Source: JBFYTX01 sp963739515
GTDB taxonomy: Bacteria; Chloroflexota; Dehalococcoidia; Dehalococcoidales; RBG-16-60-22
Assembly (NCBI GenBank): GCA_963739515.1
Contig: CAVUAO010000003.1
Span: 186,001-250,000, forward strand
Length of the DNA stretch: 64,000 nt
Reading direction: 5' to 3'
Positions 25,147 to 33,855 of this stretch are shown here, piece after piece. Below the pieces are notes generated by a model that saw only the letters and a program-made list of their open reading frames with translations, searched no databases and had not been told where the DNA came from. The first letter of the stretch is position 1; the number at the start of each line of letters is the position of its first letter. The position numbers were made by a program, and so were the translations under genes.

Positions 25147-25461
25147 ATGACCAAAAAAACAGTTGCCCGAAGAAAAATCCAGGAACAGGCAGCTTTATTT
25201 AAGGCCATGGCCGACCCTACCCGCCTCAAACTGTTGAGGCTGCTTTCCCGGCAGAGCATGCCCGATGCATTATGTGTCAACGCTCTGGCCGGACTTCTCG
25301 GGGTTACTCAATCAGCAATATCCCAGCACCTGCGCATCTTAAAAAATATTGGCCTCGTCAACGGGGAGAGGCGGGGTTACCATGTTCACTATTCCATAAA
25401 CCGCCAGGCTTTGAGGAGTTGTCAAAAGCTTATGGCGGCGGCATTAACCATAGCCGAGTAA
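25147..25461 (+). CDS. ArsR/SmtB-family repressor
   Basis: A 104-residue winged-helix protein. FKAMADPTRLKLLRLL and the recognition helix GVTQSAISQHLRILKNIGLV are the family core, with the wing at GERRGYHVHYSI. The usual ELCVCDL metal pair is replaced by ALCVNAL with a single Cys43; Cys92 and His79/His81 are other possible ligands, so the inducer may be a metal, a thiol signal or something else. Three related inverted repeats flank it, pointing to control of itself and of the small gene at 25660. Confidence 0.9.
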   Translation: MTKKTVARRKIQEQAALFKAMADPTRLKLLRLLSRQSMPDALCVNALAGLLGVTQSAISQHLRILKNIGLVNGERRGYHVHYSINRQALRSCQKLMAAALTIAE

Positions 25462-25506
25462 AACTCAAAACAGCCGCAGGCCCCTCGTAAAGGTAACTTA
25501 TATAAG

Positions 25507-25529
25507 TATATTAGCAAATGCTTAATATA
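25507..25529. promoter_or_regulatory. Candidate ArsR operator 2
   Basis: TATATTAGCA (25507-25516), AA, TGCTTAATATA (25519-25529): an inverted repeat with one bulged base and half-sites like those of operators 1 and 3. The palindrome CTTATATAAG (25497-25506) abuts it. Confidence 0.4.
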
Positions 25530-25594
25530 TAACGAACCATAGCGATTGAACGAGCTAAACCCCCGATAAACGGTGGAATTATTCCTCAACTAAT

Positions 25595-25623
25595 TTGACA
25601 AACTTTCATTATCGAAGTATATT
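25595..25623 (+). promoter_or_regulatory. Promoter of the Cys/His-rich small protein
   Basis: Perfect TTGACA (25595-25600), a 17-base spacer, and TATATT (25618-25623, 5 of 6). The operator at 25618-25647 covers the -10 and the start site. Confidence 0.65.
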
Positions 25624-25647
25624 AGTAATTAAGTAGTTACTAATATA
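25618..25647. promoter_or_regulatory. Candidate ArsR operator 3
   Basis: Perfect 11-bp inverted repeat, TATATTAGTAA (25618-25628) with TTACTAATATA (25637-25647) and an 8-base spacer, lying exactly over the -10 and transcription start of the next gene. Strong candidate repressor site. Confidence 0.65.
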
Positions 25648-25659
25648 TAAGGAGTTAAA

Positions 25660-25875
25660 ATGAAAAATAATGAATGTGGGTGCGGGTGTCACTTACACCA
25701 AGGTGTTTCAAGAGAATCACATCATGCCGAAGGTGATTGCTGTTCCTCAGGTTATACACACCGTCGTTTTTATTCCAAAGAGGAGACTATCAATCAACTC
25801 CAGGAGTATCTCCAGCAGCTTCAATCAGAAGTAAAAGGTGTAGAAGAGTACCTTAGCCAGCTTAAAAAGAAATAA
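25660..25875 (+). CDS. Small Cys/His-rich protein with C-terminal coiled coil
   Basis: A 71-residue protein I cannot assign to a named family. The N-terminal half is dense in possible metal ligands: Cys6, Cys8, Cys10, His11, His13, His21, His22, Cys27, Cys28 and His34. The C-terminal half (RRFYSKEETINQLQEYLQQL and onward) is an amphipathic helix likely to self-associate. It starts after AAGGAG with good spacing. A repressor-type operator overlaps its promoter, so it may be a metal-responsive buffer or chaperone. Confidence 0.75.
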   Translation: MKNNECGCGCHLHQGVSRESHHAEGDCCSSGYTHRRFYSKEETINQLQEYLQQLQSEVKGVEEYLSQLKKK

Positions 25876-25955
25876 AACAATAGATAATACGCTTAAAAAT
25901 TAGTTTGAATCCCCGGGTTTCTGTCAACTCTGGCTATATGGCTATTTACTCAGAG

Positions 25956-27239
25956 TTAAAAAACCGACTTTCTCACGATAGTCTGGTCGCGTCGCTGTCC
26001 CACCGATATCAGGCTGGCCGGGCAGCCGATAAGCTCTTCAAGTTGCTGGATATATTTGCGGGCGTTTACCGGCAGGTCTTTAAAGAGACGGATACCGTCA
26101 GTGGGCTTTTGCCAACCCGGCATTTCCTCATAGACGGGACGACATTTCTCCAGCACGGTAACACTCGCCGGGAAGTCGTTAATCGTCCGCCCGTCAACTT
26201 GATAGCCGGTGCAGATTTTCAACTGCGGCAGGATATCAAGGATGTCCAGCCGGGTAACGGCTATCGAGTCGAAGCCGTTGATACGGGCGCTAAGACGGGC
26301 GGCGACGGCATCGAACCAACCGCAGCGGCGGGGGCGCCCGCTGACAGTGCCGTATTCCTTACCCCGGGCGCGAATGGTCTCGGCGATATCATCATTCAGC
26401 TCGGTGGGCATGGGACCGGCGCCGACTCTGGTCTGGAAAGCCTTGAAGACCCCCAGGGTATGCGCCAGTTTATTGGGGGGGATACCTGCGCCCAGACAGG
26501 CCCCGCCAGCCGTGGGAGATGAGGAAGTGCCAAAAGGATAGGTGCCGAAATCAGGGTCGAGAAGGACGCCCTGAGCGCCCTCCAGAAGGATATTATCGTC
26601 ACGAGCAACAGCTTCAGCCAGAAGGGCGGTCGTATCGCAGATACAGGGAGCCCAGCGTTCGGCATAGGCGCGATATTGACGGTAAATACCGTCCAGAGAC
26701 AGCGGGGGCTTGCCGTAGATGCCGGCCAGTATCCGGTTCTTCTGCTCGAGCACCGTGGCCAGGCGGTCGCGGAAAACAGCCATATCAAGGAGGTCGCCGA
26801 CGCGGATGCCATTCCTAGCGGTCTTATCGGCGAAAGCGGGGCCGATGCCCTTAAGCGTGGTGCCGATAGCCTTGTTCCCCAGGGCTTCTTCCTCCAGCGC
26901 TTCCAGGGCGATGTGGTAGGGCATAATCAGGTGGGCGCGGTCGCTGATGCGCAGACGTGAGGTGTCAATGCCGCGCGCGTTGAGCTCGTCCACCTCTTTG
27001 TTCAAGACAGCGGGGTTGACCACCACACCGTTACCGATGACCGAGACAACATTGGAATAAAAGATACCGGAAGGGGTAAGGCGGAGCTTAAACTCCCCGT
27101 GAGGATTAACGACGGTATGGCCGGCATTATCACCGCCGGAGAACCGCACCACGTAGGCGGCCCTCTCCGAAAGCATATCGACGATTTTACCTTTACCTTC
27201 ATCTCCCCATTGGGCCCCGATAACAGCTACAACCGGCAT
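25956..27239 (-). CDS. purA: Adenylosuccinate synthetase
   Basis: A 427-residue GTP-dependent enzyme joining IMP and aspartate in AMP synthesis. Signatures are the P-loop GAQWGDEGKGKIVD, FSGGDNAGHTV, GTTLKGIGPAFADK, QGVLLDPDFGTYPF and the C-terminal SVGQRRDQTI. ATG 27239 is preceded by AGGAGG with 5-base spacing; a longer in-frame start at 27257 lies upstream of that site. Confidence 0.97.
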   Translation of the reverse strand: MPVVAVIGAQWGDEGKGKIVDMLSERAAYVVRFSGGDNAGHTVVNPHGEFKLRLTPSGIFYSNVVSVIGNGVVVNPAVLNKEVDELNARGIDTSRLRISDRAHLIMPYHIALEALEEEALGNKAIGTTLKGIGPAFADKTARNGIRVGDLLDMAVFRDRLATVLEQKNRILAGIYGKPPLSLDGIYRQYRAYAERWAPCICDTTALLAEAVARDDNILLEGAQGVLLDPDFGTYPFGTSSSPTAGGACLGAGIPPNKLAHTLGVFKAFQTRVGAGPMPTELNDDIAETIRARGKEYGTVSGRPRRCGWFDAVAARLSARINGFDSIAVTRLDILDILPQLKICTGYQVDGRTINDFPASVTVLEKCRPVYEEMPGWQKPTDGIRLFKDLPVNARKYIQQLEELIGCPASLISVGQRRDQTIVRKSVF

Positions 27240-27266
27240 ATTAACCTCCTCACGCAAAACCCATAC

Positions 27267-27295
27267 ATTCTACCATCAAAGGCGTGCGTTGTCCA
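27267..27295 (-). promoter_or_regulatory. purA promoter
   Basis: On the minus strand, TGGACA (27295-27290), a 17-base spacer and TAGAAT (27272-27267); both match consensus at 5 of 6 positions, 28 bases upstream of the start. Confidence 0.6.
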
Positions 27296-27371
27296 CAGGT
27301 GTTTTATAGGTATTTAATCCATCCGCGACCCCTAAAAGGAAAGGTGAAAGTCTGGAGGGTGCTAATCTCTC

Positions 27372-27986
27372 TTAAACGTCCGTTTTCGGTTTATCTCTAG
27401 TCTGGCGCCAGGCGTATACCAGCCTCTCGATGACGGTGACCCAGCTAAAGAAAGCAATTACCCCCAGGGCGGCGAGCAGGGCGTTATCGAACTGGTGCAA
27501 CATCAGACCCAATGCCAGAATAATGACTCTCTCGGGCCGGGTAAAAAAGCCCGCTTTACACTCAATGCCGATACCCTCCATCCGGGCGCGGATGTAGCTG
27601 ACCATGATGGAGCCGAGCAGGGTCACACCGACGACCAGGCTGACGATAACGTGCTGGTCTCGCACAAACACCACCAGTAAAGCCAGCAGGAGCGCCCCCT
27701 CGGAAAGGCGGTCGAGGGTGGAATCGAGAACGCCACCGAAGCGGGAAACCCGGCCGGTGAGGCGCGCCAGGGCGCCGTCGAGCATATCAAAGAGTCCGGC
27801 CACCAACACGATAAAGCCGGCGGCCAGAAAATGGTCGTAAACAATGAGCACCGCCGCGCCGATGCTGATAAAGAACCCAAGCCAGGTCAAAATGTTCGGG
27901 GTAAGCGGTGTCCTGGCCAGCAGCCGGGCAAGTGGCGGCGTGACCGAGTCCGCCAGGGTCCTGCGGGTCTTTTCAAGTTTTGACAT
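27372..27986 (-). CDS. CDP-alcohol phosphatidyltransferase, probable phosphatidylinositol(-phosphate) synthase
   Basis: A 204-residue membrane enzyme with about six hydrophobic helices and the full family motif D-G-x2-A-R-x8-G-x3-D-x3-D (DGALAR ... GGVLDSTLD). Such enzymes transfer a phosphatidyl group from CDP-diacylglycerol to an alcohol. The gene follows an inositol-3-phosphate synthase and a GT4 glycosyltransferase on the same strand, so inositol phosphate is the most likely acceptor. PgsA-type glycerol phosphate transfer cannot be excluded. Confidence 0.85.
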   Translation of the reverse strand: MSKLEKTRRTLADSVTPPLARLLARTPLTPNILTWLGFFISIGAAVLIVYDHFLAAGFIVLVAGLFDMLDGALARLTGRVSRFGGVLDSTLDRLSEGALLLALLVVFVRDQHVIVSLVVGVTLLGSIMVSYIRARMEGIGIECKAGFFTRPERVIILALGLMLHQFDNALLAALGVIAFFSWVTVIERLVYAWRQTRDKPKTDV

Positions 27987-27989
27987 GGT

Positions 27990-29174
27990 TTAGTGCTTTG
28001 AGGAATTTGCGGCGTTTCCCCGGGACAATGCAGCCGGGGCCGAAACCGAACGGTGAATCCTGTCCAGTGTGGCGGTATAGAAATCCAGGACCCTTTTCGC
28101 GAGGAGAGACCAGTCGTACTGCTGCGCCTTCGGCTTGCCGCGGGCGCCCATCTCCCGGCGAAGCTGCTCGTCCCTGATGAGCTTAAAAAGGGCTTCGGCG
28201 AGCTTGTTAACATCGCGGGGCGGCACGGCGATGCCCTCAACACCATCCGTAAAGACGCTGGTGAAACCATCGATAGCCGAGGCGACAATGGGCTTGCCGA
28301 CGGACATCGCTTCCAGCAGAACAACGCCGAAACTCTCCCATCCCGTATTCGGGAAACAAACGATATCGGCGGTTTTATAATAACGGGGGAGGTCGGCATA
28401 AGGGGCATAGCCAGTAAAAACGACATCGTCCAGGTGCGCCCGACTGATACGCTTTTCATATTTATTGCGCAAACGGACGCCCGGACCCACCACAATCAGG
28501 CGGCTATCCGGGATTTCCTGCTTGACCAGGCGGTAAGCCTTCCAGAGGTAGTCAAAGCCCTTCCTCTTTTCCATACGCCCCACGAATAAAATATTGATTT
28601 TGCCGTCCAGATAATCATCGAAGGGGACGATATGGTTGTTGAAATGGTGCGTGTCTATCCCGTTGGGGATGATGGTGTATTCGGCGGGGAAATACTTATT
28701 CACGTAACGCATGGCGACCGGCGACACGGCGATGCGGCCGTCGAGCTTGCGGAACCAGCGGTCGAGATACCACTTCATAATGGGCGAGAACATGGTGTAC
28801 CAGGGTTTGCCGCCGGAGGCGTGAAAAGTGCCGACCATCGGGGCCATTTTCAGTCTTAAGATGGTGGGGCAGAGCGTGGGCATCAAAGGTTCGTGGAGGT
28901 GACAGATATCAAATTTCTCCCGCTCGAAAACCTCTTTTATCTGCGATGCCAGTCTGATGGACAGGGTAATACGGGCGACGGAGCCACTGACCGGGAGAGA
29001 GCGGGGCGTACCGATACGAATAAGCCGTTCACCAAGGGTATCCGCCCGGGAAGCCGGGGCGATAATCTTAACGTCATGGCCCAAGCGGGTGAACTGCTGC
29101 TCCAAGCAAGAGATATGGTGAACCACGCCGCTGGGATAGGCGAAGTCATAGGGCGATACCAGCGCTATTTTCAT
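27990..29174 (-). CDS. GT4-family glycosyltransferase (PimA/PimB-like)
   Basis: A 394-residue GT-B enzyme. The N-terminal SPYDFAYPSGVVHHISCLEQ resembles the GGV-type acceptor loop; the C-terminal half has ILFVGRMEKRKGFDYL and the retaining-enzyme motif ESFGVVLLEAMSVGKPIVA. In mycobacteria PimA and PimB' add mannose to phosphatidylinositol; placement between an inositol phosphate synthase and a phosphatidyltransferase suggests a similar step. The sugar donor cannot be read from sequence. It lies 3 bases from the downstream gene and 6 from the upstream one. Confidence 0.85.
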   Translation of the reverse strand: MKIALVSPYDFAYPSGVVHHISCLEQQFTRLGHDVKIIAPASRADTLGERLIRIGTPRSLPVSGSVARITLSIRLASQIKEVFEREKFDICHLHEPLMPTLCPTILRLKMAPMVGTFHASGGKPWYTMFSPIMKWYLDRWFRKLDGRIAVSPVAMRYVNKYFPAEYTIIPNGIDTHHFNNHIVPFDDYLDGKINILFVGRMEKRKGFDYLWKAYRLVKQEIPDSRLIVVGPGVRLRNKYEKRISRAHLDDVVFTGYAPYADLPRYYKTADIVCFPNTGWESFGVVLLEAMSVGKPIVASAIDGFTSVFTDGVEGIAVPPRDVNKLAEALFKLIRDEQLRREMGARGKPKAQQYDWSLLAKRVLDFYTATLDRIHRSVSAPAALSRGNAANSSKH

Positions 29175-29180
29175 ATCCGG

Positions 29181-30302
29181 CTACCTGCCAGACCCTCGTT
29201 TAGCGGGCCGTTTAGCCTTGGCAGAAGGCGGTGAACCGGCGGCGATGAACTCCTCGACTTTGCGGCGCGCCTCTTCATCCGAGTATTGCACCGGGGGCGT
29301 TTTCATAAAATAGGACGAGGGGGCCGTTAAAGCGCCCTTCATACCGCGGTCCATGGCGAGCTTGCAGCACCGCAGGGCATCGATAACGACGCCGGCGGAG
29401 TTGGGGCTGTCCCACACCTCCAGCTTGGCCTCGACGAGAAGGGGGACATCGCCGAAGGTGCGGCCTTCCATCCTGATGTGGCAGAACTTGCGGTCGAGCA
29501 GCCAGGGAACGTAATCGCTGGGGCCGACATGAATATCGTCGGGGTCCATTTTATAAGGGAGCTGCGAGGTGACGGCGCCGGTCTTGGAGATTTTCTTGGA
29601 CTCGAGCCGCTCTCTCTCCAGCATGTTCAAGAAATCGGTATTGCCGCCGAAGTTAAGCTGGTAGGTCTTTTCCAGCTTGACACCGCGGTCGACGAAGAGC
29701 TTGGCGAGCACGCGGTGCACGATGGTGGCACCGACCTGCGACTTGATATCGTCGCCGATGACCGGCAGGCCATGGTCGGCAAAGCGCGCCGCCCAGTCCT
29801 TGCGACTGGCAATAAAGACGGGGATGCAGTTGACCATGCCGCAGCCGGCCTGCAATATCTGCTCGACGTACCACTTGGTCGCCATTTCGCTGCCGACGGG
29901 CAGGTAATTGAGAACGACATCGGTCTTGGTCTCCTTGAGGACCTTGACGATATCAACGGTCGGCCAGGGGGCCTTTTGAATTATCTCCGAGAGGTATTTG
30001 CCGAGTCCGTCATGGGTCATGCCGCGCTGCACTTTAACGCCGGTTACCGGGACATCGCAGAACTTAAAGGTGTTATTGGGCTTGGTGTAAATGGCTTCCG
30101 CGAGGTCTTTGCCGACCTTGTTCTTATCGATATCAAAGGCAGCGACGAAGTTGATATCGCTGATATGGTAGCCGCCCAGATTGACGTGCATCAGCCCGGG
30201 GACTTCTTCGGTTTCTTTAGCGTTTCGGTAATAATAAACGCCCTGTACCAGGGAGGAGGCGCAGTTGCCCACGCCGATAATCGCCACATTAATTTTTCCC
30301 AT
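29181..30302 (-). CDS. ino1: Inositol-3-phosphate synthase
   Basis: A 373-residue NAD-dependent enzyme converting glucose-6-phosphate to inositol-3-phosphate. The N-terminal VAIIGVGNCASSLVQGVYYY is the Rossmann motif, and NYLPVGSEMATKWY, GDDIKSQVGATI and LNFGGNTDFLNM are characteristic of the short actinobacterial/archaeal type. A Lys/Arg/Pro-rich tail follows. It starts the ino1-GT4-phosphatidyltransferase operon. Confidence 0.94.
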   Translation of the reverse strand: MGKINVAIIGVGNCASSLVQGVYYYRNAKETEEVPGLMHVNLGGYHISDINFVAAFDIDKNKVGKDLAEAIYTKPNNTFKFCDVPVTGVKVQRGMTHDGLGKYLSEIIQKAPWPTVDIVKVLKETKTDVVLNYLPVGSEMATKWYVEQILQAGCGMVNCIPVFIASRKDWAARFADHGLPVIGDDIKSQVGATIVHRVLAKLFVDRGVKLEKTYQLNFGGNTDFLNMLERERLESKKISKTGAVTSQLPYKMDPDDIHVGPSDYVPWLLDRKFCHIRMEGRTFGDVPLLVEAKLEVWDSPNSAGVVIDALRCCKLAMDRGMKGALTAPSSYFMKTPPVQYSDEEARRKVEEFIAAGSPPSAKAKRPAKRGSGR

Positions 30303-30380
30303 GTACGATATTCCCCTTTCTATAGAGATGCCACCGCAAGGTTTATAGCTGATTTCCTTTCCAGGGCTGGCATCCGTGCC

Positions 30381-30410
30381 AATATACTCTGTTTAGATAC
30401 AGGCTGTCAA
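30381..30410 (-). promoter_or_regulatory. ino1 operon promoter
   Basis: On the minus strand, perfect TTGACA (30410-30405), an 18-base spacer and TATATT (30386-30381), leaving a leader of about 70 bases before the start codon. Confidence 0.6.
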
Positions 30411-30442
30411 GATTTTACTTCTATTTAGCTTCAGGGACATGC

Positions 30443-31331
30443 TTACACAAATACCTTTTCCGGATGCCAGAGACCCGTATCCGGGACGTAGCATAACATC
30501 CCCAGGAAGCGGCCGTCCTGAGAGTAAGCGCGGCAATATTTCTGCTCACCGGCAATATCCTTCCCGACAATATTTATCATCTTACCATTTCTCAAATCCG
30601 CCTCAATAGCGTCATCGACGACTAACGCACTATAGTTCTGAAGGACGCTATCGACGGGATAGAGAAAAGTCTCCCCAGTAACCCCGTTGCAAGGCTTCTT
30701 CGAGCTTCGGTAACGAAACAGCGTCTCTGATATCGAAGATGCCGCAGCGGGTGCGCACGAGGTTTTTAAGATGGGCGCCGTAGCCCAGAGACTGGCCAAG
30801 GTCATGAGCCAGGGAACGGATATAAGTGCCCTTGCCGCATTCAATTTCTAATACAGCGACCGGCGGCTGCCAGGAAATAAGCTCAAGGCGATGTATGGTT
30901 ACGGCACGACTCCGGCGCTCAACGCTGACGCCCGCCCTGGCGAGCTGGTAAAGCGGCTGGCCGCGGTGCTTAAGGGCGCTGAACATCGGGGGAGTCTGGC
31001 GGATAGCGCCGCGGAACGGTTCCAGCGCGTCTTCCAGTCGGGCAATAGCGATACCGGAAGCGTCGGCGCGAAACGTGACCTGCCCGGTCGCGTCGTAGGT
31101 ATCCGTGGCGACACCGAGCTCAACATCCGCGCGGTAGACCTTGGTGGTAGCCATGAGGAATTCAACGACGCGGGTAGCCTGACCGAGACAGACCGGCAGA
31201 ACGCCGGAGGCGGCGGGGTCTAAAGTGCCGGCATGGCCGACGCGCCGCTCGCCGCTCAGGCGTTTCACCATGGCGACAACGCTGTAGGAGGTCCGGCCGG
31301 GGGGCTTATCGATATTTAAAATGCCGTCCAA
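30443..31331 (-). pseudogene. truB: tRNA pseudouridine-55 synthase, interrupted by a +1 frameshift
   Basis: The first frame from ATG 31331 reads DGILNIDKPPGRTSYSVV, the catalytic GHAGTLDPAASG and on to LQRGYWGDF. In a TTTT run (plus-strand 30665-30668) one extra base shifts it out of frame, ending at 30648. Dropping one T resumes LYPVDSVLQNYSALVVDD through the C-terminal PUA-like domain to 30443. The restored protein is near 295 residues, the usual size. TruB modifies U55 in the tRNA T loop. The gene closes the nusA-infB operon. Confidence 0.93.
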
Positions 31332-31333
31332 AG

Positions 31334-31687
31334 TCAGTCCTCGTGCTCGGCGCTGACCTGGTCAAGCAGGCGGAGAATACGGTCGCCGTGCTCGATAGAG
31401 TTGTCCCAGTGAAAGCTCAGCTCGGGGGTGTGGCGGAGTCGCACCTTTTTCGCCAGCTCGGAACGCAGGAAGCCGGTGGCCGAGTTCAAAACCTTTAAGA
31501 CCATGGCCTCCTCCTGCTGGCCGCCGATAGCGCTGACGAAGACCCTGGCGTGCTTGAGGTCGGGAGTGGTCTCGACCTCGGTCACGGCGACAAACTCAGC
31601 GAGTCGCGGGTCTCTCAGGTGATGCTGGATAAGCTCGCTGATTTCGCGGCGGATAAGCGTATTAACGCGTTCGATACGACGTGACAT
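31334..31687 (-). CDS. rbfA: Ribosome-binding factor A
   Basis: A 117-residue KH-like 30S assembly factor. It opens RRIERVNTLIRREISELIQ, has the AVTEVETTPDLKHARVFVS strand-helix pair, and ends with LRHTPELSFHWDNSIEHGDRI. It lies between infB and truB, the standard order, and ends 2 bases before the truB start. Confidence 0.96.
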   Translation of the reverse strand: MSRRIERVNTLIRREISELIQHHLRDPRLAEFVAVTEVETTPDLKHARVFVSAIGGQQEEAMVLKVLNSATGFLRSELAKKVRLRHTPELSFHWDNSIEHGDRILRLLDQVSAEHED

Positions 31688-31708
31688 GGCACTAAATACA
31701 GATACCGG

Positions 31709-33556
31709 CTACCCGGCTCTTTCCATCCGATAAAATTCCAGAACGTCACCGACCTGGAAATCGTTAAAGTCCTTGACGCCGACGCCGCACTCATAACCGG
31801 CCGCCACTTCCCTGACGTCATCCTTGAACCGTTTCAGGCTGCTTACGGTGGAGTCGGTCAATACCTGCTTGCCCCTCCTTACGCGGACAGAGGCGTTGCG
31901 GGCGACCTTGCCGTCGTTGACCATGACGCCGGCGACTTTAGCCCCTTTGCCGGCGGAGAAGACCGCCTGGACGGTGGCGCGGCCGTCGATAACCTCGACG
32001 TAGGTAGGCTCCAGCATGCCCTTGAGGGCTTTATCGACATCGTCGATGAGGGTGTAAATAATATCGTAATAACGTATGGACACGCCGGAGGTCGTCGCCA
32101 GGCGGCGGGCGCCTTCACCGGCACTGATGTTAAAACCGATGATAAGACCATTGGAAGCGGCTGCCAGCATGACATCGCTCTCGGTGATATTACCGGCGGC
32201 GCTGTGGATAATCCTGACCTTCACCTCGTCCCCGCCCAAACGCTCCAGTGAGGTCCGGATGGGCTCGATACTGCCCTGGACATCCGTCTTGAGAATGACA
32301 TTGAGCTCTTTAACCTTACCGGCACTAATCTGGTCGTAAAGATTATCCAGGTTGACCGGTTTGGCGGTACGGGCGGCTTCTTCTTCTTTTTCGGTCCGGC
32401 GCCTGGCGAGCATCGCCTGGGCGTGGTGCTCATCGGTCACCGCCACCAGATTGTCTCCCACCTCAGGGACATCGTCCAGGCCCAGCACGGCGGCGGGAGT
32501 GGACGGCTCGGCTTTTTTGATACGCTTGCCTATATCATTGAACATCGCCCTGACCCGACCCCAGGTATCGCCGACGACCACGGTGTCGCCCTCTTTAAGA
32601 GTGCCGGCCTGTATCAAAACGGTAGCCAGAGGGCCCATGGTCTTGTCTTTTTCGGCTTCGATAACCACGCCGACAGCCGATTGATTGGGGTTGGCCTTCA
32701 GCTCCTCCATCTCAGCGACGAGCAGCACGCTTTCCAGCAGCTTCTCAATACCCTTCTTCTCTTTAGCCGAGATTTCGACGGCGACGACGGTGCCTCCCCA
32801 CTCTTCAACGACCAGCCCGGCCTCGGCCAGCTGCTGTTTTACCCGATTGGGGTCGGCATTATCCTTATCGATTTTATTAATCGCCACGACGATGGGGACC
32901 TCGGCGGCGCGGGCGTGGTTGATGGCTTCGATAGTCTGGGGCATTACGCCATCGTCGGCGGCTACCACCAGGATGGTTACATCGGTGATATTGGCGCCGT
33001 GCGCCCGCATCGCGGTAAAAGCTTCATGACCGGGGGTATCTAGAAAGGTTATCTTCTGGCCGTTAATGGTCGCCTGGTAGGCGCCGATATGCTGAGTAAT
33101 GCCGCCCGCCTCGGAATCGACGACGTTGGTCTGCCGGATGGCGTCCAGCAGCTTGGTCTTGCCGTGGTCGACGTGGCCCATGACCGTCACGACCGGCGGG
33201 CGGGGTAGGAGATTGGCGGCCTCTTTGCCGTAGCGGCGCTTGGTCTTCTTGCTCTCCTCCACCGCAGTCGCCATCTGCTGGTCTTTAAGGGGCTGGAGGT
33301 GGGGTTTAAAGCCGAACCCCGCGACAATCGGGGCGGCGGTTTCATAATCGATAAGCTGATTGATATTCGCCATGATGCCATTACGCATCAACTGCTTGAT
33401 AATCAAAATCGAATCAACCTTTAAAAGGTCCGCCAGCTGGTGCACGCTGATAGAGCGCGGCAACTCAAACACCGGCAGCTTGGGCTCGGCCGGCTCTTTG
33501 GCGACCTTTTCCACGGCGGGCTCGGCGGCTTTTGTCTGTTTGCGGGCCCTGGGCAC
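31709..33556 (-). CDS. infB: Translation initiation factor IF-2
   Basis: A 615-residue GTPase that places initiator tRNA on the ribosome. A short N-terminal extension (about 30 residues, Lys/Glu/Pro-rich) leads to an IF2-N helix bundle and the G domain with VMGHVDHGKTKLLDAI, DTPGHEAF and NKIDKDN. Domains II-IV follow. It is shorter than enteric IF-2 because the long N-terminal region is missing, as in many Chloroflexota. It abuts ylxR, sharing base 33556. Confidence 0.97.
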   Translation of the reverse strand: MPRARKQTKAAEPAVEKVAKEPAEPKLPVFELPRSISVHQLADLLKVDSILIIKQLMRNGIMANINQLIDYETAAPIVAGFGFKPHLQPLKDQQMATAVEESKKTKRRYGKEAANLLPRPPVVTVMGHVDHGKTKLLDAIRQTNVVDSEAGGITQHIGAYQATINGQKITFLDTPGHEAFTAMRAHGANITDVTILVVAADDGVMPQTIEAINHARAAEVPIVVAINKIDKDNADPNRVKQQLAEAGLVVEEWGGTVVAVEISAKEKKGIEKLLESVLLVAEMEELKANPNQSAVGVVIEAEKDKTMGPLATVLIQAGTLKEGDTVVVGDTWGRVRAMFNDIGKRIKKAEPSTPAAVLGLDDVPEVGDNLVAVTDEHHAQAMLARRRTEKEEEAARTAKPVNLDNLYDQISAGKVKELNVILKTDVQGSIEPIRTSLERLGGDEVKVRIIHSAAGNITESDVMLAAASNGLIIGFNISAGEGARRLATTSGVSIRYYDIIYTLIDDVDKALKGMLEPTYVEVIDGRATVQAVFSAGKGAKVAGVMVNDGKVARNASVRVRRGKQVLTDSTVSSLKRFKDDVREVAAGYECGVGVKDFNDFQVGDVLEFYRMERAG

Positions 33557-33855
33557 TAAGTGACTCCTTTAATCAGGTCTTCCCCGTTTTTTAAAAGTTT
33601 TTCACGGTCGGCCTGAGTAATTTCGGTCCGTAACGTGACGGCTAATTGCTTGCCCTTCAAGGCTTTTTCCCAGCAGGCGGGTTCCGGGCAGATATAGGCA
33701 CCCCGCCCCTCTTTCTTGCCAGTACTATCGATTTCGACACTTCCAGAGGAAGTGCGCACCAGGCGCACCAGCTCCCGCTTGTTGGTTACCCGGCGGCAAG
33801 CCACACAGGTACGCTGCGGCACCGGCCGGGCGCCGACGGGACGGCTAACTGACAT
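33556..33855 (-). CDS. YlxR/RnpM RNA-binding protein
   Basis: A protein of about 99 residues with the DUF448/YlxR core RTCVACRRVTNKRELVRLVR and GRGAYICPEPACWEKALK. YlxR proteins bind RNA and have been linked to RNase P regulation in Firmicutes. The gene overlaps the end of nusA and joins infB directly. In-frame starts at 33864 (ATG) and 33870 (TTG) are also possible. Confidence 0.88.
   Translation of the reverse strand: MSVSRPVGARPVPQRTCVACRRVTNKRELVRLVRTSSGSVEIDSTGKKEGRGAYICPEPACWEKALKGKQLAVTLRTEITQADREKLLKNGEDLIKGVT

Noticed and set aside
30655..30680. Programmed frameshift in truB
   Set aside because: The change needed is one dropped base in a short T run with no known +1 signal; error or mutation is simpler.
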